The notes under the pieces were generated by a model. The model was given only the letters and a program-made list of their open reading frames with translations, had not been told where the DNA came from and made no database searches. A DNA stretch of 64,000 nt from Lanius collurio (taxonomy: Eukaryota > Chordata > Aves > Passeriformes > Laniidae), in contig JACBWW010000045.1 in the NCBI GenBank assembly GCA_020086605.1, positions 2,521,175-2,585,174 of the forward strand, in the 5' to 3' direction. The position numbers were made by a program, and so were the translations under genes. Below are positions 8,569-23,500 of this stretch, piece after piece. How positions within the stretch are numbered: position 1 is the stretch's first letter; each line of letters starts with the position of its first letter.

Positions 8569-11500
8569 CTGCGGGACACAGCAGCCACTTCAGTCAGCAG
8601 CCCCTCACTCAGCAGCAGCACCTGGAACTGCCTGTCCTGCTCCATCCTAGAGCTGCCGTCCTCTACCCAGCTTCATAAAATGGCAGCTTAAAATATCCGG
8701 CCAATTCACGATTCTTTTAAGTTTCCTGCCATGCCCCACGCTGAGGCCATGCCCCAAGCTGAGCTGGGAGGCTCAGAAAGGAGGAAAAAAATATCCCGCA
8801 TTTTCTTCCTTAAAGCTCCTCCACCAGTGTGGACTCTGATTAACAGAGGCAGTGGTACCACACACCAGCAGATTTAAGAATCAAGAGCTAAAGGAATTGG
8901 TGGGAGAACAGGATAAAGCAGTGCTCACCCACTTCACACTTTCTGAAATGAAAAGTCTCCCTGTCACCTCCCCCAAAGAGAATTTCAACCTTCAAATCAT
9001 GGAATCACAGCAGAGTTCGGGTTGGAAGGGACCTTAAAGCCCATCTCATTCCACCCTCTGCCACGGGTAGGGATGCCTTCCACAAGAAATGTCCACATCT
9101 TTTTTTGTAATAATTTTTCCCAGTAAAGAACCCCTCACATTCCTGATGCTACATAAAAGGTACCTGATCAAACTCTCTGCCAGCAGCAAGCTGAAGGATG
9201 TAAACAATGGAATCTCCTTTCATCGGCTGTAGAGGCTCCCATGTGATTTCAAAAGTGTTTTCTTCCAGCTGAATCGCTTTGGGTGCTGGAAAATAAAGTG
9301 ATTTGTTGGTGTTTTAGAAAAAGAACAATGGAGTCTACAAATGTACAGCTGCCATGCTTAGAGGCAACTCATTCCAATAAGTTTAAGCAATTAAGATTTG
9401 TTTCTTTCTTTTTCTTCTATTTCATGACATGAGCTTAAAAAATGATGATTCTGTTCTGTGTAGGTTACACTTGTTGGCCTTTCTGAGCTGCCAAGATGAG
9501 CCCATGATGTTTGCAGAGAGGAGCAGCACTTTCAAGTCACTACAGAAACCAGTATTTCTGTCCGTGTGCAGAGCTGAAATTATGTTCTAACCATGGTTCA
9601 GTCAATTAATTTTGCTGCAGGCACTCAGCACTCTGACCTTCACAGTGACTTTAATGATGACCTTTAATGTCCACATTAAAAAGTGAAGATCAGAGGAATT
9701 AACCATGCCCTCACCTGCCTACACACTGTTGTAACTTCGATGGATAACCCTGCAAAATGCCTTTCCAGCTGGGAAAAGGTAGGAATGCTCAGTTCAGGGG
9801 TGGAAGAGCTGCAGTGCAGGAGGTGATCGTACCCTTTTCACACCCAGACTAAGCCCCTCAGAGCAAGTTTGTGTCTCTATCCCTGCAAAGACTGGCTGAG
9901 GGTCAGGTAGTAGGATTCAATCCTGTCCATCAGTAGCTTGCAGCAGTTGCCAGGGCAGTGGCAGCTCACCTTTGAGAGGTGCAGGTGGAGACTTGGTGGT
10001 GGTGAAAGCACAGACCTCCGAGAAGGCTCCTTCCCCAGCGTCGTTGTACGCCTGGATGCGGAAATGGTACGTGGTGGATTCGCTGAGCCTCTGCACCTTG
10101 TAGGTGTGACAGGGACCATTATAGACTGTCACAAACCTGGGGGACACAGAACACACATGGAGTTACCCAGCAATCACCAAAGGTCACTCTCACACGTGGA
10201 ACACCCGGATTTGAGTTAAGGACAAAGAAGTGATGCTGCATTCCGGGGGTCCCAAGTTTCTCCCCTGCCCTCTTGGGCATCCCACTAAGGCTGTAGGGTC
10301 CAAGTCCTCTGAAACAAGAGAACAACCCTTGAATATCCAAATTAAACTGAAATTTTGAGGTAAAGCACAGTTGGTCATCCCCTGTTTCTTATATGCAGAC
10401 CGGACTTTGGTTTAGAATGTCCAAAAATAACCCTGCCAGCAGAGGATGGTGGTAGGATACTTATTATTTAAATAGTATTTACAAGCAGCAGAAGTGCAAG
10501 CTGTTGACAGCACTTCTGGTTGAAAGATGGGAGGCAAAACTGCAAACTAAAGGGCAAACTCTGGGAAGCCCAAATGACTCAGTGGTGGAAACAGAAAGGA
10601 GAGTAACATAAAACACCTTAAAAACTTGACATGAAGTGGTAAAACTACAAGATCCCTAATGGTCTGCTGGTCTCACCTGCCAAACCTGTCCTCCATCTGC
10701 AGGTTGAACTGTGTAGGGTTGGGAATTAAAGCTCTGCTGGGCCCTTCTCCCCATTTCAGTTTAAGGCTCTGGTAGCTGAAGACCACACATTCCAGGTGGG
10801 GAGGGTCAGGAGGTAGTGGTTTGGTTTTGGCTTTCATGGAATGACTGAAAGGACCGACTCCAAAGCTGTTAATGGCCTGTATCCTGATCCTGGGAATGGG
10901 AGAGAGCAGCCACACGGTCAGGAAAAGTGCTGGGTAACAAAATGTGTACAGAATATAACTCCAAACAGTAAAGCAATTAAGATGCAATTAGAAATTAAAT
11001 CTGAATTCAGCTTTAACCAAGACCTGAGGTCACAAGAACACTTGCTCTGCTCTTACCTGTCCATCCACCCTCTTTTGGCCACACACCTGAATATCCCAAT
11101 GAAAAATTCTAAGCCCAGAAACCTTAAAGTCTTGGCTTTGAGACAGAACATGAACCTTAACACCAACCACGATCTCATTCACAGTTTGAGTCTGGATATG
11201 ACAATTTTAGGAGTTTTTTTGGAGTTGCAGGATGAATCAAGCGAATAGTCTGTAAGCTGCATGAAAAATTGCTCTAAAAATTTAAAGCACTACCCTCAAA
11301 GGACTTTTAAATCCTACAAATGTGGTTTCAGAATAATTCTTACCTGTACAGGGTGTCAGGCAGCAGATTCTCAAGGACGTGGGTTGTGTTTCTGCCCACA
11401 GTGACCAGCTGCTTTTCCCCATACTCAATGTTGTACCCTGTGATCTCTGCCCCGTGGCAGCAGGGCTCTTCCCACTGGATGGCAAGGCACGTGGAGAAAG

Positions 11501-14500
11501 GAGGGGAGATTTCCATCTGATCCTCTTCAAGTAAGTGGAGCACAGCCACGGCTGCGGGCACCGACGGGGGGGTGCTCACCACGCCCGTGTCCCCAAACAG
11601 CCCCACCCCAGCCACATTCACAGCCTGAAAGACACCACAGAGGAGTTACCAAATCCCTGTTTTCCAGCCAGGCAGGCACAGCTCTCACAGCCTTCCACGT
11701 GTGTTCTTAAAAGCAACATGGAAGAGAGTGAAAAATCTCCTGAATAAAATGTCAACAGAGCAAAGCATCTGATATTTCACAGCACACTGGATCTAAACTC
11801 TTCCAGACACAGGGAATGAGGAGGGACTGGGGAGAATGGGAAGTGTTTTTCCCAATTACCTTCTCTATTGCATGAGCAGGTGACAGCACATGACTTTTTT
11901 CCTCTCTAGCTGGAGTTTCTCCCCAAACTGCAAGTGCCCAATGGCACCAAAAAGCTTTTCCTACCTGGACTCTGCAGTAATAGGTAGTTGCAGGTGTGAG
12001 CCCCTTGACCTCATAGCTCTGGCAGGGGCCAGTGTAGATGATGTGCATGGACCCCTCCACCTGGCCCCAGTCCAGCCTGTACTCGGTGATTTCTGCTCCG
12101 TTGCACGCCGGGCTCTGTGGGGTGAGGGAGAAATTCTGCTCAGCTCTTGCACTTACACACAAACAGCACCCAGGGGAGCTCTGTTACACTGAAACACTGG
12201 GTGAGAGTCACAGAAAAGGCTGGAAAAGACCCCCCAAGATCACCAAATCCAACCTTCAGAAGCATTGAGGTTGAAACCTGAGGCCCCTTCCAAGAGATGT
12301 GAAAAGGTGACATGTGGCTGTAACACCTCCACAGCTCACACCAGAATTTTGACTGACTCACAATCTCTTACCACTTAGAAGAATTAATTCACTATAATTA
12401 CCACAACATGAGGAGGATTAAACATCACCCAATTTGTCCAGTTAAAATTCCAATTAATAACTCCCAAAGTTTACAAACCCAACACAGATATCTACAAAGA
12501 AATGGGCTTAAAATATTCCAGCTCTGCACATACTATTTCTCCCATTTCTGTGTATCATAAATGTGTCACTACAGTTCTAAAAGCCTAACACTAATTTGGG
12601 TGGCACTGGAAGCCACCAGCACCTACCTCCCACGACACCACAGCACAAGTTGCACTTTTGCAGGTTATCAGGGGTTTGCAGCACTGCTCAGGGGGTCCTG
12701 GAGCAGTGCAAAGCTCTGCCTTCTCAGAGTGGGGGCCAAACTGTAGGAAAACACAACTGCATGAACACAGCAACAGCACCAGGGCAAAAACTGATGTGCA
12801 AGTGAAGCAAACAAACATTTTTTTCACTTGACAGGGAAATAAACAGCAGAGTTCAGGGCTCAGTTTCTGATTCCTTGCAGGTACTTGAAGCTGGCCCCGC
12901 TCTCACAGGATATCTGAGATCCTCCCACTGCCAGCAGTTGTGCAACTCCTCCCTCCCCCAAGCAGGATCTGCCTTCCAGCAGCAGCTGGGGACTGTTTCA
13001 CAAAGGCTTTTATGCAACAAACATTTATCCCACCCTTGTCCCAACCTGGCATGGCCTGCACACACCCCTCTCCACACAATGCTGTTCCCACCCCACCATC
13101 TGCAGAGCCTGAGCTGGGGGTAACACATCCAACACTTCCAAAGGCACAAACATCACACAACACAGGCTACAAAACCCCCTCAGCACCATCACTCCTGTCC
13201 CTTGTGTACAAGCAGAGAGATGTGGTGAGTGCAGTGGTTACCCCAACTCTGTTCCCTGCCCGGAGCCAGAAGCAGTAGGTTCTCCCTGGAAGCAGGTTGG
13301 TCACTCCAAACTCAGCTGCTGGGCCCTGATAAACTACCCTACGCTCTTCCTGCTCCGAGCTGGCCATCTCCAGGAGATACTCTGTGATCTCAGAGCCTCC
13401 ATCCACAGCTGGGGGGCCTGGGAAACAAAAAGAGATTGGATTTTGCTATTAATTTCTGAATTCACTGTTAGGGCAGGGTCTTTGTTATGTATCTGAGCAG
13501 AAACACTCCATGAAGCTTGCTTTTCCCCTCCAGATACTGATAATTAGCTTAACATGGCCTTAATCAGGTTTGTTTTTTCCATTTTTTTCCCTGTTTTCTT
13601 CACAAAACAGTGTATCTATCTTCATTAATTGTTGCTTATCTCCTTTACTGAGACAACAGTAAGACAACAAGAGTTGATTTATAAATTGCCAAGCAGGTGT
13701 CAGTCATGGGCAGGCAGGAAGCTTTCTCCTTGGAAAATATTTATGTCTGCTTAAGTCTCACTGTATCACCCTATCAGAGGTGGACAGAAGCTTTGGTCTT
13801 CTTAAAAAATCCCACAAAACAAACCAAAGACCCCACCCCAAGCCCAAAAAACCCCTAAGGCTATGGACAGCATCTCTCTATTTTTATTTGTACTATTTTT
13901 TTTCCCCTGAAGATTTTTGATTTGGATGACTGAAATCAGAGCAGTGTTTTACTCAAACTCTGGTGCTTACCCCACTGCAAAGTGATTTCCTTGGGCTTGG
14001 CTTTGCCCACCAGGGCTGGGGCGGGACAGGGCCCGGGGGGAACGGCCGCAGTCGTGACAGTCGTGACATCAGAGGCCTGCCAGGGACACAGGTCATTGCA
14101 GAGCACCAACACAAAGCATTCTGCTCAAACATAAACAGAAATGGTTTCCAGAAGCACTTTTCCCCTCCTGCTGCTCACCTGGCTCTCCCCACCGTTACTG
14201 GCACAGGACACTCGCAGTCTGTAGGAGGTGCCAGGCCTGAGGTGGTCACAGACGTGTTCCCGCTGGGCTCCGCTGTAAATGGGCTCCCACCTCCCTCCTG
14301 AGGGAAGCAAAAGCACTTCACTCTTCCAAACCTTTCTAAAAGCCCACCTGAAAATTCTCTCACACAATTATTAAGGTAGTCAAGCCACAGAATCAATTTG
14401 AAATGATTAATTATGCAGAGAACATGTATAACACAACACACACGTGTGAAATCAGAAGTGACTGCTGGAGTAAAGCATCATTTAGGTTGGAAAACATCTC

Positions 14501-17500
14501 CAAAATCCAAGTCTAAACCATGTCCCACATCCAAATGTGACTTAAATATCTACAGGGATGCAGACTCAGTACTGCATGAGTAGCCAAAGGTGACTCCTTA
14601 CCAACTGATGCCTCAGAGATTTCCAAAAAGTATTTAGAAATGTCTGATCCTCCGTTATCCTTGGGGGGTTCTGAAAGAAATCAACACCTTAAGTTACAGA
14701 AGATTTAATACCAAGGCACTGTTTTGTTATCAGCTTTTCCAGAGAACATATTCATATTCATTCAAACAGAAAAGTCAACCAGCAACAGAAACCAGTGTAC
14801 TTAATTATTCACAATACAATTTTCAGAGCAATTTTTCTCCTATTGTTAATCATGATTATGCCAGGAAGAGTAACTGGGAAAACACTCCCCATTTCAGGTA
14901 TCAGCTCTTATTTTTTAAGTGAACATAAGAATTATTTCAGCATCACAGTAAACCCAAAGGGTATTAGGACAGCAATTACTGCTTCCCTAAAATGAGTAAC
15001 TCTGGGGTACTACAGCCCCAAAGTAAACCATTTTTAGGTAATCTTGAGTATTTCTCCTGCAATAACAATACCTGCAGAGAAATAATCAGCCTGAGTTCCC
15101 TCTCATTTAATCTGAGAGAGGCTGTCCCACCCTAGCAGCACTGGAACACCCCAAGGCACCTACCCCACGTAACTCTCACACTGTGGGGATGGATCTTGCC
15201 CTTTACAACAGGTTTACTTGGGGCTCCAGGTCTGTCAGGTTTGGTGCTGTGCTCCACCACCTCACTGGGGCTGCTTTTTCCTTCACTGTTGTAGGCAAAG
15301 AGCTGTTGGAGGAGGGAACAGAACAGAGAATCAATGGTTTGTTTAATGACAATAATACATGTTGACAATACATGAGGATAAACGTGCTGCTGATAAAAAA
15401 AAATCTATTATAAAACCAACCAATATAAAGACAACCATTTAAACCAAAATTAGGTGGTGCAAAAAACTTCATGAAAACCTGCTCTAACAACAGGTAATTG
15501 CTGGAACAATAGGTGAATTCTGGTTGTCTCCACACTAAGCTGAAAGATTCATTGGAAAATGCCAAAGCCCAGGAAACTAGGAATGAAACATGAAATCAAA
15601 ACCAAACTATAATACAAACCCTGAACTTATAGGATGTACTCCTCCTCAGGTTTCTTAAAGTGCATGAAAGCTCATCTCCATTGTACTGGGGCTGGAATCC
15701 ATAGCCCTGGGAAGGAGGGAAAATAAGGATGGACACAGTCACTGATTTTTAAGACAAAACCCAGAGTGTGTCAATCCCGTTTTTTTTAGCTTGAACTTCA
15801 CCTCTGTACCATGAACTGCACATAATACTTTATCACTGCCATGAATTCCATGCAGTGTTTGATCTCTGTGGCATGAATTCCATGCAATTCTTTGTGGCAT
15901 GAATCCCATGCAATGTATTTTCTTTCTGCCATGGGTCCCATGCAATGTTTTCTCTCTCTGCCACGGATCCCAGGCAGTGTTTTCTCTCTCTGCCGTGGAT
16001 CCCATGCAATACTTCATCTCTGTCATGAATCCCATGCAATACTTGCTGACCATTTATCAGAAGGTAAAAAAACAGGTAATTTTTATTTCAGCACTACAAA
16101 GTCTCCACACCAAGCCCAGCACTTACAGAGCCTTCTTCCTCCACGTCCAGGCTGTAGGTGAGGGAGTCATCCGAGGCCACTCCTGCAGGAGGGCTCCATG
16201 CCAGGGCCATCCAGGTCACTCCTGCTTCCAGCAGCGTGGGCGGTGCCGGGGCTGGCGGCACCACCCCGGCCGTGCCGAACGTCACCGTCTCACTGAACCC
16301 ACTGGGGAGAGATTTTGAGCAGGGGTGAGCAGCAGCCTGATGTAATCCAGGGGGGAATCCATCATTTGGTACCCCCTGGGCTCCCGGTTACCTCATTCCA
16401 ATGTCGTTTTTAGCAGCCAGTCTCAGGGAGTATCTCGTGGAGGGCGTGAGCCTGGTGAGCTTGTACTGCTTCAGGTGCCCGTAGTAACACTCCTTGAAGG
16501 GGCCATTCTTCCCCTGGAAAAAAGGGAGAGCCACAGTCACCCCCTGACCCCTGCCAAGGTCACCCTCTTCACTCTGCACCTTCCTAAATCCCAGAACCTC
16601 AGACTTTGGGTTGGGAGGGACCTCATTGCTTATCTTGTTCCATGGGCAGGGACACCTCCCATGAGAAATGTCATTTCACTCATTTAACAGCCATTCAAAA
16701 AGAAATTACTGGGCCTTGGAAATGCCAGATCTAATGTATCACAGTTATCTTGAGTCTGCTGATGGTCACCCTGAGCAGTCTTGCTAATAAACCACATTTG
16801 GACTGAGATAATATGGGATTACTTTTGGTACTGTAGATCTGATCAAATGGTGATAAGAACATTACAGCTGAAAACAAAACACATTTTGGAAGAAAATACA
16901 TTTATCCCTTTGTAATACATCTCAGCGAGATGCTCAGGAGCTAAGGGAGATTCATGACACTTCCCAAACATGCCAAATGTTCATCCATTCATAGAGAACA
17001 TAGGAATTAAGGATGCTCTGGATGACAAATGAGGAAGTTTTACACTGTCCCCTCACACTGATCATTTGTCCCTTTAAAATTGTCTGAAAAGTTGCACCAA
17101 AATAGCTGCTGTACCTAAGCAAAGAGTATTTTTAAATATAATTGCTCTACAGATGTCATTATGACTTTTTTTTTGGTACTAGAAAAGCTCTTACCTCATC
17201 CCATTCTAAAAGAAAATTAGTTATTTTGGAACCATTGTCATTTGAGGACTGAAAATAAAGAAACAATGAAAAAAAAGAGTTAAAATCAAGTGGTTGTATT
17301 TTTATAAATATTTTTACACATTGAATATTATAAACTCCAACTGCCTTTTAAAACAAGGTTGCTGTGCTACTTCTTTTAGTTCTGATAGTTCAGAATATGA
17401 ATTTATGAATGGATTTATTTTATGAAGAAAGCAAATTATATTCTTAGAGCTCTTTCTCTCGTGCCTTGCACTGTGTGCTCACCACCTGCCTGAGCAATCT

Positions 17501-20500
17501 AAGGGTTCACACAAACAACACTTGACACATGAAATGGGAACTTCCTCATCTTCTAAGCACAGATTATACAGCTTCACTGAAGTCATTTAGCTGGAACCAC
17601 TTTTCAGCATAATCATAAGAAAAATATGAAACCCCAAAAAAGCACAGATAAAAGTCTCCACAGATAGTGGTTACAATCAGAAGTCAGATTAAAAATGAAA
17701 ATCTATAAAAACCATCCAAAGAAATTTAGTCTGAATGGGTCAGAATAACTAAAAGAACTTTAAGTCATATCTGTTTTTCATCCAGGATCTCAGGCAAAGA
17801 TATAAATGCTCTGTTTTCTCCTCTCTGCCACTTCAGAAGAGCCTTGCTACCAACTCTGTCACACTAAAGCTGCAGGCAAGAAACTCAGCAAACATTGAAA
17901 GAAAGAGGAAGGAAATAATAATATCATTATCAATCCTCACTGAGCAACTTAAAAGGCAACACCTACAGTACACATTAAATTACTGACCAAGCTGATTTAA
18001 ATACACTGCACAGGAATCCAGCAGATTCACTCAGCCCCAGGTTTGGTTCTTACCTTCCACTGCAAGCTCAGGCTGTTTTTGGTTCTGTTGATCAGTTTTG
18101 GAGCAGCTGGACAGTCTGGCTCACAGCTCTCTGTAGTGAAGCTGACCAGTTCTGAAATGGTTTCTTTGATGGAACTGCTGCTTGCTGAAACTCTAAACAA
18201 AGGGTAATTAATGATGTGGTTGTTGCACTGGCACCTGGAAATTTAAGGGAAGAGCTGGCAGCTTCAGGAACTTAATCCCAAGCAGTGGCTCACTGTGAGT
18301 GCACACAGGGTCACCTGCTGACCCCAAACCTCCACTTCTCATCCTTCATTTACTCTGCCATTACCCTCTGTCACAGTGAGATATTTTAGTGCTGAGATAC
18401 ATGTGGGATACAGGATGAAAACCTTGGCAGCTGTTCCCAAATGGTAACAGGATACCTGACTGGAAATGAGCCTTTTGCTAAAAACACCTTCAAATTCAAA
18501 TACAGCCAACACTTGTGCAGGAGCATGGGCACTAACCCAGGCTAAACCATAAAATCCCATTTTTTCAGAGTCATTGTTTCGTGTCTGCAGCAGTCCTGCC
18601 CCTTTCTGTGGAAAACACAACACACTGTGCAGGTGGAGCTGTGCTCAGCATTTCCCACGCTTAGAACTCTTCCACAGCTTCAGATTAGGAGTTTGCTCCA
18701 GGGAATCTTTCATCTCACCTGCCCCAGCACTGTGGGACTCTTCCCACTGCTCCCCTGGTTTGTTCCACCAGCTGCTCTCTCTCTGGCCAGCCCAATACCT
18801 CCAGTCAGCACCACTTACTCCTGATCATCCCATCCCACTTCCCATTCCAGCCCACTCCCACCCCCATGCTTGCACTGCTGCAGTTCAGACAAGCAACTTC
18901 GTAAACCAAGCTGACAAGTCAGACTTTCAGACCCAATTTCAAAGCTAAATTATTTCATTTACCACTGACTTCAGCCTACAACAATCTACAGAGTGTTGTT
19001 CTAGAAAAAGGTTTTTAATTGAGATATCTGAGAAGACAGAGAAGGTGGTAGGGAAGAAAATGAGGTGATATTTTAACAAAATTAGAACATAAATGGGAAT
19101 TCAGATAGCAAACCCAGTGTCCCCAGCATGGTGTGTTTTCAGAGTATTCTTTAACTGTTTGTGTCACACCTTTTCCATGAAGCCACAAAAATCCTGTCAT
19201 TCCCATTTCCCCCAAAGCATTATTTCCCCCAAAGCAGCATACCTGGCATGATAATCAGTGGCTGGTCTGAGATCAGGAAGTGTAATTGTTAATTCTTCTC
19301 CACTGTGAAAAGGCAAAAACAAACAGAAAGCAGAGTTACAGCTCTTCCTTAGACCTCAGGGCTCAAAGCTCATTGAAAAGCAAAACCACGTAGTGCACAT
19401 TTAAGTTTCCCACTGTCCACGTAACTCTTTAGTGACATTACTTAAAATTTATTTCATGTGAAGTAGGAAGGTCTGCAAGTCAACAAACAGCTCCTGATAG
19501 AGAGATTGCTGATTGGTTAATGGTTTAAACATTGTGCTTAAAGGAAGAAACTAAACTTACACATAGACAGATTTAAATTTTCCATTTTTACCACTGTTGG
19601 ATATTGCTACTTCAAATGTAAATGCTGCTGGACTATGACTATGGCTCTCTCCATTCTGTGAACTAACTGGGAGATTCCAGGACAGAACGGCTGATCTTGC
19701 TTGTATATCAGAAACCTATTAAAAGCATAAATAATGCAAGTAAGTTTGCTTTCTGCAAGAAAAGGTTAATTAGTCAATAACATGGTGTCGCTAATTGGCC
19801 TAGGAAGCTCCTCACTGGAGGAATTCTTTACCTTTGGAGGGGAATACAGAGGCATTCTTTGGATTGCAATGATTTCCTCTTTTCATTACTAAAGGCTTTC
19901 CCTTCCAATACCAAACCAACACCACACTGGGGCAGGAAGAGAAAATTCCTGTATCAATGTTTCCATCACTCATTTGGAGCAAATGTTCAGCTGGGGAGTC
20001 CTGGGCAGGACCCCAGATCAGATTTAGGCACAGACACCTCGTTTTCTGACAGCTCCCTCACACAATATTCAACCACTGATCCGAAGGACAGCAAGTGTTC
20101 TGTTTTTAAGACTCAAAATCTCTTGTCTGATTTTTTTGCTGCTTAATTCCCACACTCCAAATTCTCTCTGCCCAAGGGAACATAGCTCTGTGGTAGCTTT
20201 AAGTACAGATGTCAGAAGCAGCAATAAAAAGGGACTAAAGGACCCCTCAAAAGCTGGTGTAAAGGAACACAACCCATTTGCTGTGTGGATAATGCAGAGA
20301 AGAGCTCATCAAACATGTTCAAGATCAATCACAGACATTTAAATTACCCTCATCAGACTCCACCTTCCTAGGTAAGTCTCTAAATACTCAAATATTTGCT
20401 CCAGTTTATCAACACAACATAAAAAGAGGATCTACTTGTGTAAATGTTATCCTCAATATTCCTAAATCCTCTCTGCTAAGCAAAGGATGGTTCCAAGAGT

Positions 20501-23500
20501 GGACAAACTTCCAAGAGTTTAGCAGGCCCCTGGTTTGCAAGGTAAAGCCCTCATATACACTGGAAAACTGCAACAGTGGAATATTCTGGGATTACAGACT
20601 GGCAAACTGAGAAACAGTGAATTCCCATAAACTCTGACAACTAAACTGTATTTATTTCCTCAATTAAAAAAATAAACCATTAAGAACCAAGAAAAAGGGA
20701 TTGATAAAACACAAGTTATTTTATAGGAAGCACAGGCCCAGGAAATAATGGGATTTTAAGGATAATACTTACGACTGGCTTGCCAATGCTCAAGTGAGTA
20801 TCACATTTCTTGGATTCTGTGTCAGATTCTGCAATTTAAACACACACCAGATTATCCCAAAGCCTGAGAGCAACCCAGGCTGTTACCAAAAGGCCACCAC
20901 GAGATGGAGTTGGCCTCATTAGGACTTGAACAATGGTTCTTATTGTGCAAAGTTCATTTCCCCTGTTTGTTTTGGCTGCGTGAGGGGCAGAAATACCAAC
21001 TATCCAAAACCAACAGTGTTACAAAAACCCTTTTAGTACATCCTGCACAAAGGGGATCTTTTCCTAATGGACAGAAATAGGTTTTCTTTGACAACACAAA
21101 AACATTCCTGCAAAAATGAAAGGTGTTAAAAAAATGACAATAAGATCTTATCTCTGTCTTATGTGTTTTCCTGGAATTTCTATGGCAAAACATTCCCAGT
21201 TTGGAAGAAGTCTGACACTGTCTCAAACCAAAGCAAAGACAATGACACTGCACAAGGTTTTTAGTAACCACGAGGTACTAAAAAGCTGGAATTAGAACTA
21301 ATTAAACAGCAGCCTCTACAACTGCTCAAATTTTTCTATTTCTTGAAGGTTTAAGTAACACCCAGTTAACCAAAAAAGTACCACGAACAGTGACTCCAGA
21401 AGTTCTGGAAGTACCTACAGCTCATCCTCACTGGGAATTTTGGTAAGTCCTGGGTCAGAAATGGCAGGGAAATAAAAAGGTTTAAAATTAAATCTTCCTG
21501 AAGACCTTATTTGATAAATATCAAATGAAAGAACTTGATATTCCAGTGATTTCTAGAGGAAAAAAAAAAATCTAACCGTAACGGATTTCAGGTTTCCTCT
21601 AATCCTGAGCAGCCAAAGAAATCTATAAATCCAGCTTTTTCAGAACCTGTTTTGCAATGGATTTATAGAAAATAAGAAAACAGTTGAGATTTCCACTGTC
21701 CATGCCACCTACCTCCCATCTCTGCCTCTGGACTGCCCTTTGTTTTTCCTATCTGCTTCTGCTTTAGTGCTCCAACTGCCCCTTGCTGTGCCTTCCCATT
21801 CCCATTGGGAATGGTGGCATTGGAAGAATTAAGGACTTTATGTGGTGAGGAGGGAGGGCTGTTCAGTTTATTGTTGGTGTGACCACTGGCTTGTCTGTCC
21901 TTTAGTCTCTTCTTGAGGTGTTCCTGCATTTTGAGACTCCTCTCGTCCCTCTGGATGAAGTTTGTCCTTCCATGGGAACGAGGTTCTGCAAAGAAGGGAG
22001 AAATTACTTCATTATTCTGTATTATTCATTTGACATCTGAATCTACAAGCTGGAAAAATCACTAAAATCAGAGCCCCTGGAACTTCCCCGTGCTTTGTCA
22101 TCTGTAAGTGCAGGGAGTTCAGAGTTTAGGGTCTTTTTAAATTGAATTTTTTGGGCCTTTCTCCTGTCAGCTACTCCAGATCCTGCTTTACAGCTGTCTT
22201 TCCTCCCTGCTACAGACACATTTGCAAAAAATTAAGCAAATTTAAGACCCAAACTGAATTCTTCAAACACAGCCTGGGTGCTGTTCTACCCCAAAGTGAG
22301 TCAAAATACTTAATTACCATTTAAGCTTGAGAGACAATGAATGGTCTTACTAAGTCTAACTTCTGTTTTAACTCTTGATTATAAAGTAAGGATTAGAGCT
22401 TGGTTTAATTCAGCATAACCCTAGTCCTTCACTGATTTATTGTTTTGTTCAGTTTTTAAATGGAGAGGGTTTGCACTTCACCCTCCACTGTGGAAAACAA
22501 CATTTTTCGGGTTATTTTTGTTCACTTTGCACTCATCATAAGACTACAAAAACCAAAAAAGCATTCATGTATCAAATTAAATGCATTTTCAATAAACTTC
22601 ATGCCAAGGCTGTGACAAAACTCAGAAGGCAGAGTTTTAGGGAAAGGTAGGAGCCACCCCCGTGGGATTTACAGGGGCAGAAGTAGGGATGCATGGAAAG
22701 GACAACATTTATCAGGTACTGCTTTTGCACAATTCCTTGGAAACAGAGGATTTAAGCTTTACACAACCACACNNNNNNNNNNNNNNNNNNNNNNNNNNNN
22801 NNNNNNNNNNNNNNNNNNNNNNNNNNNNNNNNNNNNNNNNNNNNNNNNNNNNNNNNNNNNNNNNNNNNNNNNNNNNNNNNNNNNNNNNNNNNNNNNNNNN
22901 NNNNNNNNNNNNNNNNNNNNNNNNNNNNNNNNNNNNNNNNNNNNNNNNNNNNNNNNNNNNNNNNNNNNNNNNNNNNNNNNNNNNNNNNNNNNNNNNNNNN
23001 NNNNNNNNNNNNNNNNNNNNNNNNNNNNNNNNNNNNNNNNNNNNNNNNNNNNNNNNNNNNNNNNNNNNNNNNNNNNNNNNNNNNNNNNNNNNNNNNNNNN
23101 NNNNNNNNNNNNNNNNNNNNNNNNNNNNNNNNNNNNNNNNNNNNNNNNNNNNNNNNNNNNNNNNGGGGGGGGATGCATGGAAGGATGGAATTCCCCCGAG
23201 TGGGGCACCACCACCACTCTCCGAACTCCATTTTCTTCCACCACCTGCCGGGAATGGGAGAAATCAGCTGTGAGTCCAGAGACAATCCCATAAAACACCG
23301 TACATTTAACAAGGAATTTCCCTGCTCCAGGCCACACCCAGCACCTGAGAGCAGGGGTTTGCACACCAGACTGGATTCCAGTGGAAACCAGGCATGTACT
23401 GCTGGGATGAAGTGGAGTGTGAGGCAGTCAGCTGTGAGCTGAGCCTCACACTGCCAAGTGCTGAACAACCACAGAATCCCAGGATGGTTTGGGTGGGAAA

